A stretch of 64,000 nt of DNA from Miniphocaeibacter massiliensis (GCF_900232905.1 NZ_OCTQ01000006.1:1-64000), one strand, 5' to 3'; positions 34,724-43,722 are shown, counted from the first letter of the stretch. Notes: a model not told the origin generated them from the sequence alone. Numbers and translations: made by a program.

Positions 34724-35158
34724 TTAATTTGATTTTGTAGTTTCAACTTCTTTAGTTAAGTTACCATCAATAATTTCTATTAAAACTTCATCATTTTTAT
34801 TTACGAATTGTACTGTATATCCATTTCCAATGCTTTCAAGTACAACATTGGATACGTCTACTATTGCATTTTTAAATTCATCAGTTACTTCTACATCAAA
34901 ATTATCTTTTTCTTTGATAATAAGTGTTTTTGAAGATTCATCATAAGTTGCTGACAGCACACTATCTTTGTTATCGTTTATTGGAGACATAATTTCATTA
35001 AAATATTCAATATCAGTAAGAGTTAGTTTTTCTGTTGACTCCGTTGATTGTTCTGTTTCTTTAGTTGGCTGTTTTGTTTCTTTACTGTTTTCTTTTTTAC
35101 TACATGCAGTAAAAATCAACATAGTTGCTAAACACAATATTAATACTTTTTTTCTCAT
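34724..35158 (-). CDS. Small lipoprotein in the prophage repressor unit
   Basis: A 144-residue lipoprotein: MRKKVLILCLATMLIFTAC with lipid Cys at 19, a Lys/Glu/Thr linker and a ~90-residue domain like the small lipoproteins at the right end of the window. It lies 15 bases after the CI-like repressor gene on the same strand. Lipoproteins expressed from a prophage repressor operon often block superinfection; that role is inferred. Confidence 0.62.
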   Translation of the reverse strand: MRKKVLILCLATMLIFTACSKKENSKETKQPTKETEQSTESTEKLTLTDIEYFNEIMSPINDNKDSVLSATYDESSKTLIIKEKDNFDVEVTDEFKNAIVDVSNVVLESIGNGYTVQFVNKNDEVLIEIIDGNLTKEVETTKSN

Positions 35159-35173
35159 AATTCACTCCCAACA

Positions 35174-35533
35174 CTATTTTTTGTTTTTATTTTCTCTAGC
35201 TATTTTCATTAGCTCTCTTAGTTCTTCTATTTCTTCTTTCGAGAAGTCTTCTTTGCTTTCTCTATGTGCTGCCATGTCTATATTAGCCGTTAGTGGATCT
35301 ATTTCTTTTTCTAAAAGTTCATAGGGGTTTCTTATGTCTGAAAAGCCTATTAGATAGTCAACTGAGATATTAAAATATTTAGCTATTTTAATTTTTATGT
35401 CGTCGTTAGGAGTGCTTCTATTATTTTCGTACATAGAAACTGTTGATTTTTCTATTCCTAATATTTTACCTAATTCTGTTTGGGTTAGGTTATGCTCTTT
35501 TCTAAGAGTTTTGATTTTATCTCCTATTGTCAT
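35174..35533 (-). CDS. CI-like repressor (XRE family)
   Basis: A 119-residue protein with an N-terminal HTH_3 domain (TIGDKIKTLRKEHNLTQTEL, LGIEKSTVSMYENNRSTPND) and a short acidic tail, without a peptidase-like self-cleavage domain, in keeping with ImmA-type induction. It faces the Cro-like gene across a region with three operators. Confidence 0.85.
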   Translation of the reverse strand: MTIGDKIKTLRKEHNLTQTELGKILGIEKSTVSMYENNRSTPNDDIKIKIAKYFNISVDYLIGFSDIRNPYELLEKEIDPLTANIDMAAHRESKEDFSKEEIEELRELMKIARENKNKK

Positions 35534-35559
35534 AGCTAATTTCCTTTCTCGTTATGTAT

Positions 35560-35672
35560 ATATTGTACAGTAATTTTGAACTTTTGTAAAATAATTTCAA
35601 GTTGCTTGAATAAAATTATTGACAGTTCAAATAACTTGTATTATACTACCAATAAAGTACAAGAAACTTGAA
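35560..35672. promoter_or_regulatory. Lysogeny switch: two divergent promoters and three 15-bp operators
   Basis: Rightward promoter TTGACA (35619-35624), 17 bases, TATACT (35642-35647). Leftward promoter TTTACA, 17 bases, TACAAT on the minus strand (about 35589 down to 35561). Operators of form TWCAAG-N3-CTTGWA: TTCAAG-TTG-CTTGAA (35596-35610), TTCAAA-TAA-CTTGTA (35626-35640, inside the rightward spacer) and TACAAG-AAA-CTTGAA (35658-35672). Confidence 0.82.
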
Positions 35673-35701
35673 TTAAGTTTTTGTAATTTGGAGGTGTTTA
35701 T

Positions 35702-35908
35702 GTGGATGTAGTTTCGACCAAAAGGCTAAAAAAGAAAAGGGTTGAACTTGGTATTTCTCAAGAAGAAATGGCTAAAAAACTAGGTTATAATGGAAAAAGT
35801 GGCTATTCTATGTTAGAGAATGGACATGTGTCTATTAGTTTGGACAAGGCTAAGGCTATTGCTAATATTTTAAATAGTAGTATTGAGGAAATTTTTTTTG
35901 GTAAATAA
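35702..35908 (+). CDS. Cro-like regulator (XRE family)
   Basis: A 68-residue HTH protein (RLKKKRVELGISQEEMAKKL, SGYSMLENGHVSISLDKAKA). GTG at 35702 stands seven bases after GGAGG, and it is the first gene of the rightward prophage promoter. Its short length and position suit a Cro-type repressor. Confidence 0.83.
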   Translation: MDVVSTKRLKKKRVELGISQEEMAKKLGYNGKSGYSMLENGHVSISLDKAKAIANILNSSIEEIFFGK

Positions 35909-36020
35909 GTTCAAGAATACACTACTTTAGTTGCGGAATATTGAACTTTGATGGGTTAAAAGTTTAATTTGATTAGCTAAAGAAGGAATTATGTAAGTTT
36001 TATGTATTTACTTAAAAGTC

Positions 36021-36212
36021 TTGGTAAATATTTTGGAGGGTTTTATGGTTTTAAGAAGTTTATTTGAAGAGTTTAAGAGAAAAAACAGAAAACAAATAAG
36101 AAATTATTTTCAGTTTATTTGCTGGTGCATTACTTGGGCTGTTTCTGTTGTTGTGATTATGTTTTTGGTTTCTTTTTTACACTCTCTTATTTTGAGGTTT
36201 TTCTATGGATAG
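36021..36212 (+). CDS. Small prophage membrane protein
   Basis: A 63-residue protein: basic first half (EEFKRKNRKQIRNYF) and one or two membrane segments near 28-56. TGGAGG site. Early prophage region; unknown role. Confidence 0.5.
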   Translation: MVNILEGFMVLRSLFEEFKRKNRKQIRNYFQFICWCITWAVSVVVIMFLVSFLHSLILRFFYG

Positions 36213-36267
36213 GCTAAAGATTGGTTTTTAGGGGGTTCTTAATTTTCAAGAGGTGTAAGGAGTTTTT

Positions 36268-36504
36268 ATGGTTGTGTTAATTGACGAAAGGGAAAGTTTA
36301 TTTGTAATTTTAAGAGATAAAGATGAGGTTAGGGAGTATGTTAACGAAAGGCTATTGGAAATTGACTGTACTTCTCCAAGGGATTTTGAACCAAGGGCTT
36401 ATGTTTACAATGCTTTTTTAGACGACGACTGGGAGAAAACTATTAAGTATGAGTTTGAAATGTCTGTTGTTAAGGCTGAGTTTAAAGAGGAAATAGAATT
36501 TTAG
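36268..36504 (+). CDS. Hypothetical prophage protein (78 aa)
   Basis: Acidic soluble protein without known motifs (LIDERESLFVILRDKDEVRE). AAGGAG nine bases before ATG, between Cro-type and replication genes, so likely part of the early operon. Confidence 0.5.
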   Translation: MVVLIDERESLFVILRDKDEVREYVNERLLEIDCTSPRDFEPRAYVYNAFLDDDWEKTIKYEFEMSVVKAEFKEEIEF

Positions 36505-36525
36505 AAGAAAAATAGAAGGTGTTTT

Positions 36526-37254
36526 ATGGATTTGTATGGTTTGTTAAGACAGTTTAACGCTGTTGGAGGTATTGAAAAGGTTGGGCAGTCTGCTTTTTGT
36601 TTTTTGATGTCGTTATGGCAAAAGTCTAATGAGCTTCACTGGACTAGGGAGTTTACTATGACTAATACCGAGTTAATTTACAGAGGCGGGTTTAAAAGTG
36701 AGGAAACTTTGAGGCGTACTAGAAGTAAATTACAGGATTTAGGTTTTTTCGAGTACAAAAAGCCTTCAAATAGAAAGTTTTGTGGAACTTATATTTTGGA
36801 GTTTAATCTTTTAAAGGCTTTTGGTTATGAGAAAGAAGATTTTTCTGAAGCTAGTTCATTAGGTAGTTGTGAGGATAGTTTTGGATTTAGTAGTGAGGGT
36901 AGTTGTGAGGACATTAATAAAAGTAATATTACTATACTAAGTAAACAAAAAGAAAAAGATAAAAAAGAAAGTGATACTTTTGTTTCTTTAATTGAAAACT
37001 ACTCTGAAAATTCTTTACTAAAAAGTAGCTTGGAAGATTTTGTTGAATATAGAAAAAGTGGTAAGGGAAAATTTACAGTTCAAGGGTTAAAGCTTAATTT
37101 AAAGACTTTAAGCAAACTTTCTGAAAGTGACGCTGAAAAGATTGCTATTGTTAACCAAACTATTGAAAGGGGTTGGACTGGGTTTTTTCCACTAAAGAAT
37201 GTTGAAAGTAAGAAGGGTGTTAATAGTGATGACTGGAAGTTTTTGGATTTGTAG
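36526..37254 (+). CDS. Phage replication initiator (DnaD-like, winged helix)
   Basis: A 242-residue protein with an N-terminal winged-helix part (residues 20-100: FCFLMSLWQKSNELHWTREF, TNTELIYRGGFKSEETLRRT) typical of replisome organisers, a Ser-rich linker and a C-terminal DnaD-like part (ENYSENSLLKSSLEDFVEYR). The DnaC-like loader gene follows at once, the common pair that opens phage replication. Confidence 0.72.
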   Translation: MDLYGLLRQFNAVGGIEKVGQSAFCFLMSLWQKSNELHWTREFTMTNTELIYRGGFKSEETLRRTRSKLQDLGFFEYKKPSNRKFCGTYILEFNLLKAFGYEKEDFSEASSLGSCEDSFGFSSEGSCEDINKSNITILSKQKEKDKKESDTFVSLIENYSENSLLKSSLEDFVEYRKSGKGKFTVQGLKLNLKTLSKLSESDAEKIAIVNQTIERGWTGFFPLKNVESKKGVNSDDWKFLDL

Positions 37255-37256
37255 GT

Positions 37257-38048
37257 GTGGTGTTGAGTAATGTTTCTAGGCTTTTAGAAGATCTTAAAAG
37301 AAATTTAAAGGAAGGGGCTAATTCAAGTGATTGTCCGATTTGTAACGGTAAAAGGGTTATAACTAAAAGAAATAGTCTTGGACTTTTAGAGATTGTCGGT
37401 CCTTGTGACTGTACTAAACAGGAGTATTACAAAAAGATTATTGAAAGTTCAGGACTTAAAGAAAAGTTTGAAGAATGTACTTTTGAAAATTTTAACGCTT
37501 ATTCTGATGAACTTATTTTTGCGAAAAGTATGTGTAAAAGTTTTGTTTCTGACAGTTTAGCTAAAAACTTACTTCTACTTGGAAAGTCTGGAACTGGAAA
37601 GACACATTTGGCAACGGCTGTATGTGAAAAGCTACTTAATATTTACAAAAAGCCTATTTTATATGTTCGTTACAGGGAACTTGTTCAAAGGTTAAAGGGT
37701 TTGACTCTTAGTTTGGAGGAAAGAGAAAAGTTTATTGGAAAGTATAAGAATATTTCAAATTTATATATAGACGATTTATTCAAAAATATGGACAAAAGGT
37801 ATGAAACTGAAAAACAGTTGGTTTTTGAAATTTTAGATTACAGGTATTCTAAGCGTTTGAAAACTATAATTACCAGCGAATACAACTTAAAGGAACTACT
37901 TTCTATTGACGAAGCTATTGCTGGTAGGCTTGGAGAAAGGGCAAAGGGATACATTATGGTTTTTGACAATGTTAAAAATTACAGGGCAAAAAGGATTAAA
38001 GAAGATATGAGTAAAAGATATAAAAGCTTTTCTAAAGGCAGTGGTTAA
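37257..38048 (+). CDS. DnaC-like helicase-loader ATPase
   Basis: A 263-residue AAA+ protein. An N-terminal zinc-binding part shows CPICNGKR and CDC (residues 24-50). Walker A GKSGTGKTHLA is near residue 110, Walker B NLYIDDLFK near 171, and a C-terminal arginine-bearing region follows. It loads replicative helicase at the origin opened by the 36526 product. The start is unclear: GTG 37257, GTG 37260 and TTG 37263 are adjacent, with no strong ribosome site. Confidence 0.85.
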   Translation: MVLSNVSRLLEDLKRNLKEGANSSDCPICNGKRVITKRNSLGLLEIVGPCDCTKQEYYKKIIESSGLKEKFEECTFENFNAYSDELIFAKSMCKSFVSDSLAKNLLLLGKSGTGKTHLATAVCEKLLNIYKKPILYVRYRELVQRLKGLTLSLEEREKFIGKYKNISNLYIDDLFKNMDKRYETEKQLVFEILDYRYSKRLKTIITSEYNLKELLSIDEAIAGRLGERAKGYIMVFDNVKNYRAKRIKEDMSKRYKSFSKGSG

Positions 38049-38069
38049 GTAAAAAGTGAGGAATGGAAG

Positions 38070-38483
38070 ATGTTTGTAAGTGATTTAAGAAAGTGGGACT
38101 TGGAAGAAATTGAAAAGTACAAGGGAAGTAAGACTATTAAGGAGCTTACTGAAATTTTTCAAATTGAAAACAAGTCGACTGAAAATCTTAGAAAGGTTTT
38201 AGACAAAAATGGAATTAAGTACAAGTTTGAAAGAAAACAGTACGCAAATAAGAGAATAGTAAAGAGTTTACTACAAGAGGTTAAGCAAAGTGAAGGAGTT
38301 AAGCTTGTTGTTGGAAAAATCTACAAGTTTAAGGACAACACTCCGCAGCAGGAACTGGAGTTTTGTTTTTACGAGGGGAAAATTGTAAAAGAGTACAAGA
38401 GGTTTTACCTGGGTGTAACAAAGGCAGGGTATAATTTTACAATTCACAAATATCCAAATTGTTACGAGATTAAGGAAATTTAA
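38070..38483 (+). CDS. Hypothetical prophage early protein (137 aa)
   Basis: N-terminal HTH-like part (SKTIKELTEIFQIENKSTEN), basic middle, and a C-terminal beta part (YKFKDNTPQQELEFCFYEGK) similar in style to small phage DNA-associated proteins. Ribosome site AGTGAGGA. It lies in the replication operon; no function is assigned. Confidence 0.5.
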   Translation: MFVSDLRKWDLEEIEKYKGSKTIKELTEIFQIENKSTENLRKVLDKNGIKYKFERKQYANKRIVKSLLQEVKQSEGVKLVVGKIYKFKDNTPQQELEFCFYEGKIVKEYKRFYLGVTKAGYNFTIHKYPNCYEIKEI

Positions 38484-38501
38484 TTAAAGTAGGAGGAAGA
38501 A

Positions 38502-38663
38502 ATGGTAGTAGGTATAGCAATAATAGAAATGGTGTTAATTTGTTTAATGATGATGACAATAGCGTCTCAACAAACTGAAAATAAGTATTTAAAAAGAGAG
38601 AATGAAAGGTTAATTAAGCATTTAGAAGAATGTAGAACTAAAGCGGAGGGGCTAAATGAATAA
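38502..38663 (+). CDS. Small membrane-anchored phage protein (53 aa)
   Basis: ATG at 38502 after AGGAGGAAG; one membrane helix (residues 2-21), then a charged helix likely to form a coiled coil (ENKYLKRENERLIKHLEECR). It overlaps the SSB start by eight bases, so the two are translationally coupled. Short N-anchored coiled-coil proteins are frequent in phage early operons. Confidence 0.62.
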   Translation: MVVGIAIIEMVLICLMMMTIASQQTENKYLKRENERLIKHLEECRTKAEGLNE

Positions 38664-39072
38664 TGTTTGTTTAATTGGAAGGCTTACGAGAAGTCCAGAG
38701 CTTAGATACACAAATAGTGGAAAGGCTATGTGCAGGTTTACTGTTGCAATTTCCAGGGAATTGTCTAAAGAGAAGAAAAGAGAGCTTGAAAGTTTAAACA
38801 AGCAAACGGCTGACTTTATTAACTGTATTGCTTGGGGAAAAACTGCTGAACTTATAGCGAGTTACATGGACAAGGGAAGTCAGGTTGGAGTTAACGGCAA
38901 GTTACAAACAAGTTTTGTTGAGAAAGAAGGAAGAAAGATTTACAAGACTGAAGTTTTAGTTGAGAGGGTGGAGTTTTTAGAAAGTGTTAAAAAAGACGAA
39001 AGTGTTTCAGAAAATAGTTATGGTTTTGAAGACGATGCTTTTTTAATAGGTGATGACGACATTCCTTTTTAG
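38656..39072 (+). CDS. ssb: Single-stranded DNA-binding protein
   Basis: A 138-residue OB-fold protein beginning MNNVCLIGRLTRSPELRYTN with FINCIAWGKTAELIASYMDK, and an acidic tail ending DDDIPF, the standard hook for replication partners. It is the phage-type copy, encoded after the replication genes. Confidence 0.93.
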   Translation: MNNVCLIGRLTRSPELRYTNSGKAMCRFTVAISRELSKEKKRELESLNKQTADFINCIAWGKTAELIASYMDKGSQVGVNGKLQTSFVEKEGRKIYKTEVLVERVEFLESVKKDESVSENSYGFEDDAFLIGDDDIPF

Positions 39073-39111
39073 TAGGGTTAAAGAATAGGGCTAAAGAAAA
39101 AGAGGTGCTAA

Positions 39112-39546
39112 ATGACTGAACTTGAAAGCAGAGAGTATAAGAGAAAGAAAGATTTTTTAAGAAGTTTTAAGTATATGGAAGAAGACATTGAAAGAAAAGA
39201 AAGAAGAATTAAGTATTTAAAAGACAGAATGGAGAGTATGACTGGCGTTAAAAGTGCTATTTGGTCGGACATGCCAAAAGGTGGAATAGCAAAGGAGTTT
39301 ACAGACTACGTTGACGAGTACTTAGACGAGGTTAAGATTTTACTAAATAATATTAGACGCAAGAAGATTTTGACAAATAGGATAGAAGAGGCAATTGAAA
39401 AGCTGGAAAACTGCGAACATAGAGAGGTTTTAAAACTTATTTACTATGATAAATACACAATACAAGCAGTAGCAGAAAGAATGTTTTTAAGTGAAAGAAC
39501 AATAAAAAGACGACATAAAGAAGCGATAAAGAATTTGGAATTATAA
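39112..39546 (+). CDS. Sigma-70 region 4-like phage late regulator
   Basis: A 144-residue protein: helical N-terminus and a C-terminal HTH (HREVLKLIYYDKYTIQAVAE, RMFLSERTIKRRHKEAIKNL) like ArpU/RinA/DUF1492 phage activators that turn on the packaging genes. In an undisturbed prophage the terminase genes would follow. Here a toxin locus intervenes and the small terminase is 11 kb away. Confidence 0.75.
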   Translation: MTELESREYKRKKDFLRSFKYMEEDIERKERRIKYLKDRMESMTGVKSAIWSDMPKGGIAKEFTDYVDEYLDEVKILLNNIRRKKILTNRIEEAIEKLENCEHREVLKLIYYDKYTIQAVAERMFLSERTIKRRHKEAIKNLEL

Positions 39547-39570
39547 GGCACTCGAAGAGTGTCTTTTTTG
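39547..39570 (+). terminator. Terminator
   Basis: GGCACTC-GAAG-GAGTGTC-type stem with TTTTTT, directly after the sigma-like gene. Confidence 0.85.
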
Positions 39571-39740
39571 TTGAATCGACAATAACTAAATAAAAAACGT
39601 TTTCTATAATAATATAAAATAGCTTGATACTTAGGGAATGAAGGTGTTTTTAAAAAAGAAAACGATTGTAACCAGACTGTAACCCTTTAATTATTTAAAG
39701 TAGTATAATTAGAATACTTTAATAAAAAGGAGTAAGGAAA

Positions 39741-42035
39741 ATAAAAAAAAGAATAACTAGTTTTACAATGGTATTGGTAATGTTACTTAACATAGTACCA
39801 ACATTAATATTACCAAATATATCAAAGGCAAGTAGTACAGGAAGTAGTGTAGTAAGAATAGCAGGAAATGATAAATTTGACACTTCTGTAAAAGCGAGTC
39901 AAAAAACTTACTACAGTTCAGAGTATGCAGTAATAGCAAGTGGTGATGACTTTGCAGATGCATTAGCAGGAGGAACTCTTGCGACACAGTTGAAAGCACC
40001 TTTGTTATTAGCTTCTAAAGATTCAATAACAGAAGGAACATTAGAAGAAATAGCTAGGCTGGGAGTAAGCACAGTATATGTTATAGGAGGAGAAGCTGCT
40101 ATTTCAAAAGAAGTAGCTACAGAAATAGAAGAAACAACAGGTGCTTTTGCTGAAAGAATTTTTGGCGCAGATAGATATGGAACAGCAATGGCGATATCTA
40201 GAAAAAGAAATGAATTTAGTGGAAAAACTTCAGAGCCAGCAGCAATGAATGGAACAAACTTTCCAGATGCATTAGCGGCAGCTCCATTTGTAGGAAAGAT
40301 GGATAATGTTCATTTAGTACCATATAAAGATGGGCTATTACCTAAATATGTTTTTGGTGGAACTGCAGCAGTACCAAAAACAACATCAGAAAAAGTAAGA
40401 TTCCAAGGAGCAGACAGGTATGGAACAGCTGCAGCAGTAGCTAGAGGGTACAAAACATATTTAAACAAAGATATAGATACTGTTATAATAGCTACAGGTA
40501 CAGGTTTTCCAGATGCATTATCAGCTTCAACTATAGCAGGAATGACTAATTCAGTATTGTTATTGACAAAGGCTAATGAATTACCTATACAAACAAAAAC
40601 TTATATTGAGAGTAATCCAAATATAAAAAATGTAATAATATTAGGTGGAACATTTGTGGTATCTACAAATGTAGAAAATGAATTAAAACAACTAGTGAAG
40701 TACTCGTCAAGCGAAGTACAAGATGTAGAAGCAGTAAAAAAAGAAGTATTTAATTTAGTAAATCAAAAAAGAGAAGAAAAAGGACTCAAATTGCTAGAAT
40801 GGCGTGATGATATGAGTCAAGGTGCTCAAATAAGGGCAGGTGAAGTGAGTGTTAATTTTTCTGAAGGAGATAGAGAGTTAGAGGAACTTTTTTTAGGAAT
40901 AGATACTGAATGTATATATGAAGAAATTGCTTTAGGAGAAATGGAGCCATCAAGAATAGTTGAGCAGTGGAAAGAAACAGACTATGGAAATATATATGAC
41001 CCAACTTTGAAGTATATTAATATAGGATATAAATATGAAAGAAACTCTGTAAATAAACATCACTGGGTTGCAGTATTAGGAGTTAAAGAAGAAGTAATCG
41101 ATGATGGAGAGACTATTATTTTAGAGAATGGCAAAGAGATATCTTCTAATGAATATGAAGAAATTTTGAGCGAAACAAGTGATGAAGATATAATATTCCA
41201 TGAAGAAGTACAAATAGAAACTGTAGAAGCAGTAAAAGATTTTGTAGAAAACACAGATTCTGAAACTTTATTGGAAGTAGTCAAAAATGTACAATCTGCA
41301 GAAGAGATATTATCTGATGAAATAGATAATTATGAGGATAAAGAGCCACTTATTAAGACTTTTAGTTCACAGGAAATCGAATTAACAAACAACTTAAAAA
41401 TAGAGGATATAAAACAATTTAAAGATTTTGTTAGTGTAAATAATTCACAATATATTTTAGAAGTATTAAATGACGATACAGAAACAATTGAGAGCAAACT
41501 TGCAACATTATCCTCACAATATATAAAATTATCACAGTATTTAAAAGAGTTGTTTTCTGTACTAGTTACAGCATCTGTTTATATATCAGGTGTAGGTACA
41601 GTAGTATTAATAGTTGCAGCTACAACATATATTGTATATAAAAATAGAAAGAAAATAGTAAAAGTTGGGTCTAGAATTTGGAATTCTACAGTAAATTTCT
41701 TTTCAAACAAGGCAAGAGCAAGAAGAAATACTATTAGGTATAATGCAGAAGTAGATAGAGCTATAGGTAGGCTAGGCGGATATTCAAAGGGTGGAAAAGC
41801 TGGAAAAATAATGCATAAGAAACATAAATGGCATTCATTTTATGGAGGGAATAATGATCCAAGTAGGTGGGAAAAAATTAAAAAAATGATGAAAAAAGTA
41901 ATGAAAGAAGGAAGAGAATTTCCGCATAAAGGTGTTAGAAAGAGATTGCTACGTATAAAAGGTAGGACAGTAGAAGTAACTTTTAGAAAATACCCAAACG
42001 GAAGAATAGATATTGGAAATGGGTGGGTAAGATAG
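39741..42035 (+). CDS. Wall-anchored polymorphic toxin: CWB2 repeats, CAP domain, Ntox35-like tip
   Basis: From ATA at 39741 the frame gives a 764-residue protein starting IKKRITSFTMVLVMLLNIVP, a proper signal peptide, with AAGGAG seven bases upstream. The first ATG (39768) would remove the Lys/Arg part and has no ribosome site, so the original start has become ATA. Domains: three CWB2 repeats (about 35-325; RIAGNDKFDTS, RIFGADRYGTA, RFQGADRYGTA), a CAP/SCP-like domain (about 330-455, lacking some usual His), an acidic linker, a membrane segment (about 605-628) and a basic C-terminal domain with HKWHSF, FPHKGVRKRLLRI and VEVTFRKYPNGRIDIG, resembling the type 35 polymorphic toxin fold (predicted nuclease). 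A probable immunity gene starts one base after its stop. Confidence 0.75.
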   Translation: MKKRITSFTMVLVMLLNIVPTLILPNISKASSTGSSVVRIAGNDKFDTSVKASQKTYYSSEYAVIASGDDFADALAGGTLATQLKAPLLLASKDSITEGTLEEIARLGVSTVYVIGGEAAISKEVATEIEETTGAFAERIFGADRYGTAMAISRKRNEFSGKTSEPAAMNGTNFPDALAAAPFVGKMDNVHLVPYKDGLLPKYVFGGTAAVPKTTSEKVRFQGADRYGTAAAVARGYKTYLNKDIDTVIIATGTGFPDALSASTIAGMTNSVLLLTKANELPIQTKTYIESNPNIKNVIILGGTFVVSTNVENELKQLVKYSSSEVQDVEAVKKEVFNLVNQKREEKGLKLLEWRDDMSQGAQIRAGEVSVNFSEGDRELEELFLGIDTECIYEEIALGEMEPSRIVEQWKETDYGNIYDPTLKYINIGYKYERNSVNKHHWVAVLGVKEEVIDDGETIILENGKEISSNEYEEILSETSDEDIIFHEEVQIETVEAVKDFVENTDSETLLEVVKNVQSAEEILSDEIDNYEDKEPLIKTFSSQEIELTNNLKIEDIKQFKDFVSVNNSQYILEVLNDDTETIESKLATLSSQYIKLSQYLKELFSVLVTASVYISGVGTVVLIVAATTYIVYKNRKKIVKVGSRIWNSTVNFFSNKARARRNTIRYNAEVDRAIGRLGGYSKGGKAGKIMHKKHKWHSFYGGNNDPSRWEKIKKMMKKVMKEGREFPHKGVRKRLLRIKGRTVEVTFRKYPNGRIDIGNGWVR

Positions 42036-42036
42036 A

Positions 42037-42459
42037 ATGGATAAAAAAGAGATAGATAAAAAAATTGATGATTATTACAATGAAGAAAAAGAAGTATTTC
42101 ATTTTTTAGATTGGTGGGCTCCGCCAATAAATAAAGAAGATGTATTTAAAATATTAAATGATGACTATTTAGGTATGAAAATTATGGATTTTCAAGAATG
42201 GGGAATAGACACTAATAATGTTTTTTTTAAACTATTAAACCAAGCACATTTTCTAGAAGATAATATAGAAGAAAATAGAGAAGAATTGGCATATGTTTAT
42301 TATGTTATTTCTTTTACTATAATAGTTCACTTATATTTTCCAGATGCTCTTAGAATTGCAACACACTATATTGATAAAGCTATAGAATTAACAGAAAATG
42401 AGAAAAACAAAAAAGAGTGGACTGAATTTAAAAATTTGGATATATTTTATAATTTTTAA
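42037..42459 (+). CDS. Probable immunity protein for the 39741 toxin
   Basis: A 140-residue soluble, acidic helical protein (DYYNEEKEVFHFLDWWAPPI, ALRIATHYIDKAIELTENEK) encoded one base after the toxin stop. Acidic cytoplasmic proteins in this place normally bind a basic nuclease tip. No family recognised; pairing rests on position and charge. Confidence 0.65.
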   Translation: MDKKEIDKKIDDYYNEEKEVFHFLDWWAPPINKEDVFKILNDDYLGMKIMDFQEWGIDTNNVFFKLLNQAHFLEDNIEENREELAYVYYVISFTIIVHLYFPDALRIATHYIDKAIELTENEKNKKEWTEFKNLDIFYNF

Positions 42460-42480
42460 TAGTATAAAATCAAGGTTATT

Positions 42481-42552
42481 TTAAATTTTACAAATAGGGG
42501 AAGATTTAATTCTTCTCCTATTTTTTGTAACGAAAGATAGTTTTTATTTGTA
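42481..42552 (+). repeat. Terminator plus ECF-type box 5, first copy of a 72-bp repeat
   Basis: AATAGGGGAAGA / TCTTCTCCTATT terminator hairpin (42493-42520) whose T-run touches TGTAAC (42526-42531); 16 bases later comes TTGTA (42548-42552). The whole unit recurs at 43744-43814 with two or three changes. It ends one transcript and starts the next. Confidence 0.75.
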
Positions 42553-42620
42553 GTATGGTATAATGTTCAAAATAAGTGTGATTATATTTAAATTTTAAAG
42601 ATATATAATAGGATGAAATT

Positions 42621-42860
42621 ATGAAGTCAGTATTTACTTTAATATTAATGATTGTTCTTATAGCGGGGCTTTTATGGTATGCATGGGATACTGTAGATGG
42701 GATACTTATTGAAATAATTGAAAAGATAGTTAAAAGACCAGTTCCTAAAGTGGTTAAATTTGTTATGTTTCCAGTTTCTATTGTGGTGTTTATAGTTTTT
42801 TGCTGGTTTGGACATATGTTTCTACATTTTTATTTGAAATATAGTAAAAGTTGGATATAG
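42621..42860 (+). CDS. Small membrane protein (79 aa, 2 TM)
   Basis: Two membrane segments (about 4-20 and 48-70) around a loop with KIVKRPVPKVVKF. First gene after box 5. Weak ribosome site (AGGATG). No family recognised. Confidence 0.55.
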   Translation: MKSVFTLILMIVLIAGLLWYAWDTVDGILIEIIEKIVKRPVPKVVKFVMFPVSIVVFIVFCWFGHMFLHFYLKYSKSWI

Positions 42861-42894
42861 AGGGAATTGTAATAGAGGTGTTATTAAGGGGAGT

Positions 42895-43722
42895 ATGAAA
42901 GAAAAATTAATTAATTTTTTAAGAATACTAGGTATTATTTTACTAGTACTCACAATAATAATAGCTATAATTATATATTACGAAGAATATAGAGTTGTAA
43001 CAATAGATGAGAAACACAATGAAGAAAAATCTATTTATTTTCAAGAAATAGGAAAATCATTTTTAGTTGGTCCATCAGAAATACAAATTGTATTTGAAAA
43101 TGATAGGGTAAAAACTCTAAAAAAGATGAGATTATCTAATGGAGGTATACTTTTAAGCGAAAATAATTGGAAAGTATTATGGGATAAAGAATATGCTTTA
43201 ATAACTTTAAAAGGACATGAACAGATTGAGAATAAGTTTAAAATATACTACAAAGATGGAAAATTTGAAGAAATAAAATCTACCATTTACAGAAATAAAC
43301 CTAGTATAAGCCCAGAAGAAGAAACTAACAGTGAAAAGGCTGAACAAGAAGAACAAAAGAAGCTTGAAAAAATTAAAGTGGAAGATAAAGACAAGGAATT
43401 AAGCGAACAGTACATAAAAGTTTTTAATTATTTAAAAGAGCAGGGGGAGAAAGTTACTGACACCGAAGAGTTTGATTATACTGCTAAAGGACAATTGTAT
43501 ATGATTGTCTATAATGAAAATGAAAAAAATACTGGGAAACCCCATACAAAAAGGCTTATCTATAACGAAAACTTTTTTGAAGAAAATAAAACTGAGTTTG
43601 TATATTATGAAAGTGTAAATAGTAGTAGCGAAGATGATATTCAAGAAGAAAAAATATTAGGATTCTATATTTTAGACGAGATAACAGGTGAGGTAGTTAA
43701 GGAGAATAGAACAGGTTGGTAA
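42895..43722 (+). CDS. Membrane-anchored protein with DUF-like outside domain
   Basis: A 275-residue protein: one N-terminal membrane segment (about 8-28), a beta-rich outside part, a Glu/Lys coiled linker (EEETNSEKAEQEEQKKLEKI) and a C-terminal domain (KVFNYLKEQGEKVTDTEEFD...). AAGGGGAG before ATG. It shares the N-in, C-out layout of the LXG immunity proteins but no clear similarity. Possible immunity protein in the cargo block. Confidence 0.55.
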   Translation: MKEKLINFLRILGIILLVLTIIIAIIIYYEEYRVVTIDEKHNEEKSIYFQEIGKSFLVGPSEIQIVFENDRVKTLKKMRLSNGGILLSENNWKVLWDKEYALITLKGHEQIENKFKIYYKDGKFEEIKSTIYRNKPSISPEEETNSEKAEQEEQKKLEKIKVEDKDKELSEQYIKVFNYLKEQGEKVTDTEEFDYTAKGQLYMIVYNENEKNTGKPHTKRLIYNENFFEENKTEFVYYESVNSSSEDDIQEEKILGFYILDEITGEVVKENRTGW

